Assembly: GCA_023079485.1 (NCBI GenBank)
Contig: CM041092.1
Location: 9,809,127 to 9,873,126 of the forward strand
Length of the DNA stretch: 64,000 nucleotides
DNA from: Archilochus colubris
Lineage: Eukaryota > Chordata > Aves > Apodiformes > Trochilidae
Direction: 5' to 3'
In this document: piece by piece, positions 18,501 through 27,325 of the stretch
Layout: each line of letters begins with the position of its first letter
Position numbering within the stretch: position 1 is the first letter of the stretch
Translations under genes and position numbers: made by a program
The notes under the pieces: model-generated
Seen by the model: only the letters and a program-made list of their open reading frames with translations
What the model was told of the DNA's origin: nothing
Database searches by the model: none

Positions 18501-21400
18501 TCACTTACTTTGCATATGCAGATTTGTTTCCTGTGGTAGGTGTGATCATGAGTGCCATTTCAGAGAGTCAGAAATAACAGCTTGTGCAAGTGCTGCTAGA
18601 TCAAAAGGACTGACCTGGCCTAAGTGAAACTGAGAGGCTGTCATTATTTCAGCAATGTAACTCAAAAGTATTTCTGATTTGAGTAATGGCTGTTGAAGAT
18701 GTGTAAATTTTATACTCTGAAAACCCTTTGGGAGCAGCACTTTATTAACTGGTTTGTCTTGTCAAAAGATAAACTGAGTCACCAGAGATGATAAAGCAAC
18801 AGCTACAAGTGCTGGGAATGTGTCCAGGATAATTGCAAGGTAATCTCGACCGTGCAGTTGATGTGTAGGAACAGAGCAGTGGATGTCATCTGAAGCTCAG
18901 AACATAACTTCCTTGTTTTCTCTCAAGTCCTGTCTTTTCTTCCATTTGTCTTCCAGTTTCCAAAATCATCTTGGTTATAAAGCTAATTATAGACAGAGCA
19001 GAGCAGCCTGAGAAAGATACAGCTCAGAAAGATGGCTAAGCCAGTGCAGGGCTAGTGTGCTAGAATTATCTTTCCCTCCACAACATGGGTTCTCAAAGGA
19101 GGATATTCTTTAAGCCAGCATTTGTTAGCTTAAAGGAGAGTGTCAGACCAAAGTAAACAGGATGATCTGTTCCCCAGTTGAGCCTGGAGCTGGGCTGGTG
19201 GGTGGTGCAGCTACTTGAAAATGAGCCATAAAGGCAGTGGGAGTTCCCACGTCAGGTAGGGAAATGTGCTTGGGCAGTGCTGGCTCTCAGAAACGTTCCT
19301 GGTGCCTTTCTATTTTAAGAAATTGAAACAAGGATGTTGTTTGTGGTGATGCTCTGGTACTATATTGATCGCTGCTGTTAATGCACGCTGAACAAAATCA
19401 GATAAAAATGCAGCTTAAAACCAAAGTATTTTACAGTTTACAACTGTGAGTGAGCTCGAATGGGAAAAGTCTGGCTCTTCATTTAGTCTAGGAAGACAAT
19501 CTATGCCTTACTATTGATCCAGGTTTGTAGATCATTAAGCAATGTGATTAGCTAAATGGCATGATTTATTCACAGCTTGTACTGTGTGTGTGTACACAGA
19601 CATTGCCTTGCACATTGCTGCATTAGGAAAGATGAGTATGTCTGTCAGCTGAAGAAGATGGTGATGAGGTATGTGATAATTAACGTCCATGCTGCTAAGA
19701 ATCAATCCCTTTCACATTTCATGGGTTGGCTCACACTGGTGCATGTTTCAAATTCACACCTTCTCTTGCTGAGCCACCTTTGTGCTGCTACTATCTCTGT
19801 TTCTGAGGGCCACATTTATATCTTTGACACCCCTGTGTTTTTCCCTTTACACGTTTTATCCCTTTTGTCACCTCCTTCACTCTCTTAAACCAATTTCCAG
19901 AGTCCATCCCCTGGAGCAGTTTCCACTGACATCATATCTTAAGTCTTCTCAAATCACAGTTCAGGATGTCCACTACTTGGGTCTGCCAGGCTTCAGGTGG
20001 TCCATCTGACACTCCTGAAAACCTGCATACCTTGAGAAGGGTTCCTGCTGGTCTCTCTTTAGTGCTAGCCCTGAAAGAATTTGGCTTGGCTAAAACAATT
20101 TTAACTTTTAATTGCATTTTTCCGCCCTTTTTAATTTTTTTTTTTCCTTCCAGTAGAGCTAAGGTCCTCGGCATAGGGAAAGAAATTTTAATTAAGCCTT
20201 TTAAAAAACATTCTCAAATGGTTTGCAATGGTTTTGCTGGCAGGTGGTGCAGACCTCGGCGCAGTGTGGATGAAGGCTCACATGAACACAGCATGTGGCT
20301 GAGCCAGCTGTGACTCACTCAGCCATCCCCAGTGTGCACGGGGGAGGGGGGGGGAATTTACACCATTCCACATCATCACATATTTGTTCTGAGTCATCTA
20401 AGCTACAGCTGTTTCTCTTGCATTCGGGTTACCTCTTTCTTTTCAAAGCCTGCTCTTTAGAGAAAGCAACCCCCTTTGCACATGACTCTTAATTTGTTGA
20501 TTACCCTTGGAGTGACTGCACTTGGAGATGGCCTCAGTCCATGGTTCTGCTTGTGGAAAAGCAGCGTGCTCCTCAGGAACGCACACGGCCCTGCTGTAGG
20601 AGTGCTGCCTGTGGGATGCTCTTGCCAAGAAGGAAAATGTTGAAAATTGCCACGACTTAAATAAGAGCAGACGGAGGCTGATGCTGAGCGCTCCTGAAAG
20701 TGGGGTTTTTAACAGTGGTGCTTGGTGATTTTAGAATGTCAATTGGGTTCCTTGAAAATACCTTTTGCTGGATTTCTGCAGCTGTTATTTCCAGTGGAGA
20801 GGCAGGATTTCTTTAAGGAGTGGTCAGCAGCCGGGGGTGGCAAATGCCCCAAGAAACTTCTTTAAGCCCTTGCTTATCATGCGCATGCATATGTAGGGGC
20901 AGGTATGGCTGCAGGCAAGCCACAGGACTTATTCCTTTACTAAATTGGTGACTCTTCACCAGTTCTGCAACAAAATGAAGGCACTAACTTCAGATTTTAC
21001 ACTGGCCCTTGAGGGAATCTGGTTGAACCCGTTCCCTGGTAGTTCTAAAGCGACCTCTTTGAAGAGAACGGGAGGAAAGCTTCTGAAATATTCCAGGAAT
21101 GGGATATCTCAGAGAGAAATCTGCTGATTTCTTCAGTTAGGCTTCGCCCTCCCTTGGGAAGAGTGTGCCTCTCTTCTCTGAATTCTTGCTCTCCTTTTCT
21201 GCCACTAGCCCAGCTTTGCTGTTTCTGTTGAAGAGTAAAGGATTGTTTACACTTGGCCTCTGCAGGACACTGGAAAGTCAAAGCAGGTTCACTACATTAC
21301 CTGGATGATTTTTATGAATATTTTATTGAAAATTAACATGGCCCTAACTCATTTTGACTTACTTTGTTTTGGAAGTAAATGAAGTCGGTTCAAGCTTTAA

Positions 21401-21440
21401 GGGGGAGGAGGATGTGGGGGGAGGAGGGCGGGGTGTGGGG
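21401..21440 (+). other. G-rich tract with G-quadruplex potential upstream of SLC12A8
   Basis: This 40-nt stretch holds runs of 5, 6, 3, 4 and 4 G separated by short loops of A, T and C. It meets the usual four-run criterion for intramolecular quadruplex formation on the + strand. It lies about 200 nt before the CpG-rich promoter region. Confidence 0.7.
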
Positions 21441-21671
21441 TGTGTCAAGCTGTAGATTTGACCTTATTTGCATTGAGACTACCCCAAAAATAGGTGCCTT
21501 TAATTCATGTGGAGCTTTGTTAATGCAGGGTCACAGGGTTCCTTGGCAGCCCTGCACAGGGAAGTTACACTGAAGTGAGTTCCTATTGAAACCAGGTTAC
21601 AGCCACTCCTGTGCGGAAGCGGCGTCCCGTTTCCCTGTGGTTGGCAGCTTTCCCTCCTCCTGAAACCGAGC

Positions 21672-21698
21672 ATTTTTATTTATTTATTTATTTATTTT
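21672..21698 (+). repeat. (ATTT)n microsatellite
   Basis: About six TTTA units at the upstream edge of the CpG-rich region. Confidence 0.85.
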
Positions 21699-21949
21699 GT
21701 TAGACTCCCGAGACTTTCAGGTTGGAAGCCTAAACCCTAAATCGCTTCCGTTTCCCGCACCGGACAATCCCGTGTGCCGCTGCCGATCTCTTGGGCACTG
21801 CGGTGTCACTCAGCCCCTCTTGGGAAAAAAAAACAACAAACCCAGACAAAAACCCCGTTCCGCTTCCCTCCAGCTCCGTCAGGAACCGCCACAAACGAGT
21901 AGATAAAACCCAACAGGTAGCGGGAGCTCCTTGCGGGGCAGGCCCCAGC

Positions 21950-22089
21950 TCCCGGCCCGGCTCGGCGGGGGGGCAGGGGTGCCCGGTAGACGTGGCAGCC
22001 GCTCGGGACGTCCCCGCGGGGGAGGCGGCGCTGCGGGAGAGCGGGGCGGCGGCCGCAGGGACGGAGGGAGGGAGGGTCCGGGCCTCCAG
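21950..22089 (+). other. SLC12A8: Probable non-coding exon 1 of SLC12A8 (5' end approximate)
   Basis: The 3' boundary is a near-consensus donor CCTCCAG|GTGAGT at 22089/22090 inside the CpG island. No ATG occurs in the roughly 140-190 nt upstream of that donor on the + strand, so the inferred leader is free of upstream start codons when joined to 26308. The 5' boundary is arbitrary. The last 25 nt contain four G-runs in close succession (22066-22082). Human SLC12A8 likewise begins with a non-coding first exon, which supports but does not prove this call. Confidence 0.6.
22066..22082 (+). promoter_or_regulatory. SLC12A8: G-quadruplex motif adjacent to the exon 1 splice donor
   Basis: Four runs of GGG separated by loops of A, A and TCC form a canonical short-loop quadruplex motif ending 7 nt before the donor junction. 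On the sense strand it would be present in the RNA leader, so it could act on splicing or translation. The motif is visible in the sequence. Any effect is inference. Confidence 0.65.
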
Positions 22090-22205
22090 GTGAGTGGGAC
22101 CGGGGCACCCGCGACCCCCGCTATGGGGATAGGGGGACAAGGGAGAGCGGCGAGGACACTTTGATTCGCTGTGTCCCTGTCCCCTGCCTCCGGCTGGGGC
22201 GTTGA

Positions 22206-22720
22206 GGTTGTTGGCTCTTGTGGGGGGGGGGAAAAAGGGGGAGGCTGTGGACTAGGGACGGGAGGACCAGGGGAAGAAAGGGCTGAAAAATAAATGTGAA
22301 GGAGGGGGAAAGGGAAGAAGAAGAAAAAAAGAAATAAAAAATAGTGAGGGAAAGGAAAAGAAAAAAGGGGAAAAATTAAAAGCAAAAAGGGGAAAAAAAG
22401 AAACAAATCAAAACCAAAAACAGGAAAAGGGAGAAAACCAAAGTATAAATAAATAGGCAAAGGGCAAAATAAAGTTTAATAAAAGGGTAGGGGGAAAAAG
22501 CAAATAAAGAGGGGAAAAATATTCAAAAAAGGGAAGGAAAATAAGGTTAAAAAATGGTAAAACAAGCATAAAAGGAGGAGAAAATGGGGGGAAATGACAA
22601 AAGAAAAGCAAGAAGGAAAAAAAAATTAAAAAGTAAAAAACCCCACCAAAAACAAAAGCAAACAAACAAAAAAATAAAAAAACACACAAAAATACGAAAA
22701 CGAAGGGCGAGCAGGTACTT
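22206..22720 (+). repeat. Low-complexity polypurine (A/G) tract in SLC12A8 intron 1
   Basis: From a run of G at about 22220 to about 22710 the + strand is overwhelmingly A and G, with only scattered T and C. It is degenerate rather than a tandem array of one unit, and no transposon signature is visible. It begins about 120 nt after the exon 1 donor and separates two GC-rich segments. The long antisense frame through this tract and the CpG island (22460-21879) is a low-complexity artefact. Confidence 0.85.
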
Positions 22721-22870
22721 GCCACCCGAGCCGGGCTGGGGTGGGCGCTGCCGGTGCGGCGGGGCCTGCGGGCAGGAGCAAACAGGAGCCGTCTGACCGC
22801 ACCGGGAAATTAAAGCTGCTGGGTGAGCCCGGGCTTGTTTCCCACTTCTCGTGTCCCGCAGCGTTAGTTA
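22703..22870 (+). promoter_or_regulatory. SLC12A8: Second GC-rich segment, possible part of the SLC12A8 CpG island
   Basis: A CpG-containing, GC-rich block follows the purine tract. It has donor-like sites CAG|GTACTT (after 22714) and CTGG|GTGAGC (after 22822), so it could hold an alternative first exon. No start site or coding potential can be shown. Confidence 0.4.
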
Positions 22871-25800
22871 CGCTGCAGAGAAACGCAAACCCAAAAAGAG
22901 CTGGGTAGTTGTCCTGGCTGTGGCAGTGAGTAACCGGGAATAAGCGAACTCTCCCTATGCGTGGCGTTTGCTGCATTAGTGGCTGTTTTATTTCCCTTTA
23001 ATTCCTGCTGTCCTCAGGGTCCCCTAAATTAGGTGTTTTGGAGAACTTGACCTGGAGAGCTGAGGGGAATCTATTAAAACCAGAGTGCTGTTGGCTTCTG
23101 GGTCCTTTGAGGGAGGGAGGCTTGGAAGCACCTCCTCTGGCAGGCAGGGAGGGAGGAATGGATGGAGGAGGTTTCGGAGGTCGTGGGACCACACGCAGTT
23201 GTGCTGGGAAAGGCGTTAACCTTCCCTCACCAGAACCGGCTGTGGAGCAGCTCACAGCAGCCACGTTTAGCTCAGAAATGGCTTTAATGTGGCGACTTAC
23301 AAAACACTGCTTTGAAAGGATGCGGAGGGCACGGGAATTTCATCTGTAGGAATCTGGTTTTGTAATTAAATCTGGAAGTGTCACAGGAAGGGGAGATGAG
23401 ACTGTGATATTGGTATGGAAAGATTAAAACAACTGTTCTTTAATTTATAGACTGGTTAGTGTCTTTGGCAGAGGTTTTAGGAAAAGTAACATCAATTAAC
23501 TTTCAAGTTAGAGGCTAAATTATGTTAGAGGAAAATTGTTCCTGTTTGGATTTTTTTGGCAGACTGGTGTGTATCACAGAAAAAGCTTCTGCTGGGTTGG
23601 TGACCTAGATAGATAATACCACCCAAAAACATCTCTGTGCTGTGCAGCAGCTTGGGAACCACACTGATAGTGTGCTGCATGGGATGAGAGGAAGACCCCT
23701 GCCCCAAGGGCTTTCAACTTTCAGACCTTGCATTGCAAAAATAGTGACACCTCGTGGATGCAGCCCCCATCCTGGTGTGTCTGTTCAGCTCCCACCCCCC
23801 CTCCTTCAGTGTCCTCCTTGGGCTGAGTGGGTCTATAAAAGGAGGAGGGATGTCAGCAGTCACAGAATTGGGTCATAAGGCATTGGGTCTTGGGGAGCAA
23901 TAGTGGAGAGGCAATATTTTGGGCTTGCAGAGGAGAAAGCTCTTGCACCCATGTGAGCAGGAGAGGGGCTACGTAGAAAGGGCAGGGGAGCACAGGGCTT
24001 TGAGGCTGAGAAAATGGAAGGAAATTGTGAGATAAAGGAAGGGTGACTATCTAGGAGGGTAACATCTGCGAGGTGAGCTCCAGGTGTGAAATCCAAGAGT
24101 CTGTATTTTGCAGGCTGATGATATGAGTGTGTCAAACCTACCTGTGCTGTTGCACACCAGGTCCTCTGGTCAAGTGGCTTCAGCCACCCTGAGCTGCTGC
24201 AGGGGGTCAGAGCCACCTCCTTCTGGGTTTCTGGGTAGGGTGTTCAGAAGAGCCTGGGTTGCAGCTTCTTCCTACATCCAGCTGGAACTGCTGTGAGAGA
24301 GGAGTTTGGCCACAGTGAATCCTGTACTGGGTGAAATGTCTGGTGAGGAAGGGCTTGTTGGGGAACCTTAGGAGGAGCATATGGCTGTTCAATTGTAATC
24401 TTGTTTCAAGTCATGTATTTTCTTCCTTTTTAAAAAAAAAAATTATTATTTATTACTATGGTTATTTGCATAATATCATAAGCTTTGTTTCTTTACAGTT
24501 CATCTGCTCCTGCTGGTTTTGCCCTGGTTGAAGCCCAAGTCTCCCCATAACAGCAGCCATTTGTGATATTACGAAGGGTTATTTTCTGCAAAGAACAGGG
24601 AGGGAGCAGCAGGGAATCAGTGAACTTTTATGGCTTTGGTGCTGCTTAGCTGGCCACATGGACAAGGAAAAGAAAAACCTCCTGTGCTGGCCATTGTACC
24701 CCAGCTGCAGGAGACCTTTGGCAGCTGAAACACCATGGTGGAACAGAGGCAGCATGGGTTATTTATAACTGTCTATTTAAAAGTGAAATAATAAAGGTAG
24801 GATGCTGAAAGTGCTGATTAGCTGGGGTTCTGGCCTTGACGGAGAAATTCTGAGTAACCCAAAGTAGTTTCAGTATGTCTCTGTGAAAGAGGAAAGGCAC
24901 ATTTCTCTTGGTTGTCTTGTCTCTAACTTGCAAGCTTGAGAAGTCAAAGTCCTCCACTGTGCCCATGGTAAATTTGCTCTCTGATCTCAAGAAAGTTGTC
25001 CAGCTAGTGGTAACAACCATGGGGGACCATTGTTGGTTCTTGTAAGCATATGAGCTGAACTGGCCAGCCATCTATTTGCCCCAGGAAAGCCAGCAATCCA
25101 GACCAAGTGCCATCTCCACAGCTGTGGAGGACATCATGGTCCCCTCTGCTGCTTTCCTCCTCTTTGTCTTACCCAAGCATGGTGAAGCTGTGCTCAGAAA
25201 GGCTCTGTTGGCAATTAGTGTGGAACTTGGGCAACTGCTGGAAGGCCATGGCAGAACCATTTGGGGTTCTGACTTGTAGCCAGATGAGGGAGGTGTTTAG
25301 AAGAAAGTCTCCACAATTAGAGGGAGTATTTAATATAAAAGGGTTCCTCTCCTCATTGGAGAGGAACCAGCAATTTTGAGGAAGAGAAATGCTTGTGCTA
25401 GCTTTCCCTTGCTGTGAAGATGGGTTAAGTTACCCTTGAAATAAAGCCTGATGTTGCTTTCTTAGTTTATACCTGGCGATGAATTAAGCCTGACCCACTG
25501 TACCTGACCCTGCCTGTGGCAGGTACAAATCTGAAGTCGAGCCACTGCAAACAAGACTGTACCCCCAAGGGTGGGCATGACCATGAAGAAAGGGTCGTGT
25601 ACATTGGTGCAGGAGGTGTGGCTGAGAGCATCAGAAGTGTAGAGTATGAGTCTGTGGACACCTTCAGTTGTTCCAGTTCCATCCCTGCATAGTGCTGGAA
25701 AAGGGACAGAGCTGGGTAATGAGGTCACTTGTTAGGAGAGAGGTTAAATCAGCAGGACTCTAATCTGTAGAAGGTACAGCTGGAAGGGGTTGTGGTCAAG

Positions 25801-26350
25801 GCTGAGAAATAATGAGTGATGCTAGGAAGTGAATGGTCCTTGTGGTCCCATGGCATCAGAGGATGGGGCATGGAATGGAATTACTGAGCACCAGATTTTA
25901 AAAACAGTGAAAAGGAAATATTTTTCCCACACAGGCCCCACTGAAGTTGTGGAATTAGTGCTGCAGGATGCTGTGGATACCAGGGGTGTGGATAGATTTG
26001 AAAAGGCCACCAAGGGCTGCTAAATGTAGGGCTGATGATAGAGCCTGTGTTGTAGGTGGGCTTGGGGGGAACTGCTCTCTGGTGTCACTCTGTGGTTCAG
26101 CATCTGCTCTGTGCTGCTCTCAACTCCATCCAGGTAATAACCTTTTGCTTCTTCAGGCTAAGAAAGCAACAGCAGTGTCTGCTGTCTTTCCTTTTTTCAC
26201 AGTAAGTGCAATAAAGTCATGAACCTTCTACAAGTGAGAATCCAGCACTGCAGGCACCTGGCTGAGGAGAATAGCTGACCTGCTGGGATTGGCCTCACCT
26301 GCCTCAGGGTTACAGCTGAGCATCGGGCAGGTGGAGGCACAGCGAAGGAC

Positions 26351-26422
26351 ATGATGTTCAGCCTGAATGTTGCCAGAAATCAGGGATATGTCCAAGAGCT
26401 GTTCCATGAGGAAGTACAGCAG
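26351..26422 (+). CDS. SLC12A8: SLC12A8 exon 2: start codon and N-terminus
   Basis: The exon runs from about 26308 (after an acceptor CAG) to a donor GTATGT at 26423, with 5' UTR to 26350. In-frame ATGs lie at 26351 and 26354. The first has a G at -3 and is the first ATG of the inferred mRNA, so I chose it. An in-frame TGA at 26276-26278 lies upstream, inside the intron. The 24 residues end in VQELFHEEVQQ, which matches the cytosolic N-terminus of SLC12A8 (human VQELFHEAAQQ). The residues before that block differ from the human start and are about nine longer. SLC12A8 is a plasma- or endomembrane multi-pass transporter related to the Na-K-Cl cotransporters. Its substrate is debated: polyamines/amino acids and nicotinamide mononucleotide have been proposed. 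Confidence 0.8.
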
Positions 26423-27178
26423 GTATGTTGGAGAGCTGTTTCCCTTCACAGGCAGTCTCTGGTGGGCTCTGCACCTCCTCCTGGTTTCCTCTGTGGCCTA
26501 TAAACAGGTCTGAAATAGTAAAACCACACTACTTTCTGCTATGCAAAAAACCTGAGGGGCTTAAGTCAGAAAGGGAAAGTGGGACTTTGTTTCCAGGATT
26601 GCAGTGGGAAAGCTGCAGTTTCAGCGCTGGGGGTTTCAGTTCTCAGTTCCAGCACCTCTGAAATTCACTGGTGCCTCTCTCTGCTCGAAATGTAGTGTCC
26701 TGATCCCCAGCTCTGTTGGAGGTGGCTCTGTGTGATGGGTTGGCCACCTTAACCTACTCTGTCAGTCCCAATCTGTCCAGCCTGGTTTGTCATCTCATCT
26801 AGGAGACACTGAGAACCCTGCATGTCTTGGTGGGGTGCTTGACAGGCACAGAAGAAGAAAGACAATGTATAGCTGTACGCTCTGTAAAGTACCCCTTGAA
26901 TGGTGTTTTTAGCTCATGTAACATCATCGATGGGGTCAGTTAACTGAGGCTGCTTATTCTACAAGAATATAAACAGAGGGTTGCAGGGAAGCATCTCTCC
27001 CAGGGCCCAGAACTCCCAACAGCTCTGCTGTTCCTTCATTTTAGAGACACCTTGCAGCAAAATGGTGTCTTAGCAGCTGCTGGTGGCCATCCCACTGTTG
27101 GTAGCTGGCTGTTGCACCACTTCCACTGCCTGCCTGTAAAGCACAGAAGGTAAACCCAAAGATTTTGTTTTCTCCTAG
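26423..27178 (+). other. SLC12A8: SLC12A8 intron 2
   Basis: A 756-nt phase-0 intron with donor GTATGT and acceptor TTTTCTCCTAG. Nothing else is recognised in it. Confidence 0.85.
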
Positions 27179-27325
27179 GTATCTCAAACACAGACCAAGC
27201 CCTGGTGGAAGATCCAGCTGTTTGTGTGGGAGCCAGTGCTTTTTGGAACATGGGATGGCGTCTTCACCTCTTGCATGATCAACATTTTTGGAGTGGTCCT
27301 TTTCCTGAGAACGGGATGGCTTGTG
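27179..27325 (+). CDS. SLC12A8: SLC12A8 exon 3: CCC-family transmembrane helix 1
   Basis: A 147-nt, phase 0/0 exon encoding 49 residues (about 25-73). It starts with [20 protein letters not shown], the conserved pre-membrane segment. It continues into the first membrane helix with [16 protein letters not shown], the cation-chloride cotransporter signature for TM1 (G-V-x-L-F-L-R-x-x-W). In APC-fold transporters this helix is broken in the middle and lines the substrate site. Boundaries are acceptor CTCCTAG and donor GTGAGT. Sequence agreement with human SLC12A8, as I recall it, is very high across the exon. Confidence 0.95.

Larger units (their letters stand above)
15021..21599. other. Intergenic region between ZNF148 and SLC12A8
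   Basis: No exon chain, RNA gene or recognisable transposon copy could be supported. The first part (to about 17 kb) is AT-rich and could include an extended ZNF148 3' UTR. From about 17-18 kb the sequence becomes visibly richer in G+C. Open frames of up to about 144 codons (for example 17615-18049 on +) show no domain, repeat or splice structure and are taken as chance. Local features are the AG/TG microsatellite at 15496, a G-run at 20341-20355, an AP-1-like TGACTCA at 20311-20317, and a G-rich tract at 21401-21440. Confidence 0.7.
21600..22200 (+). promoter_or_regulatory. SLC12A8: CpG-island promoter of SLC12A8
   Basis: G+C and CpG density rise sharply here relative to everything upstream and downstream, peaking at about 21900-22160. 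A consensus Sp1-type box GGGGCGG sits at 22043-22049, and no convincing TATA box is present at the expected place, as is typical for CpG-island promoters. The position fits. SLC12A8 coding exons start 4 kb downstream on the same strand, exon 2 has an in-frame stop upstream of its ATG, and a strong splice donor lies at 22090. The exact start site cannot be read from sequence. Confidence 0.75.
22090..26307 (+). other. SLC12A8: SLC12A8 intron 1
   Basis: A 4.2-kb intron in the 5' UTR. It contains the purine tract and second GC-rich block described separately, and a TATA-like TATAAAAGG at 23834-23842. The acceptor is CACCTGCCTCAG before 26308, with a fitting branch-point CTGAC about 30 nt upstream. 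I could not support any other gene. Open frames here are short and lack domain features. Confidence 0.65.

Noticed and set aside
21879..22460. 193-codon open frame on the - strand over the CpG island and purine tract
   Set aside because: It is phenylalanine/leucine/proline low-complexity produced by translating the antisense of the purine tract and GC-rich sequence. No domain and no splice context were found.
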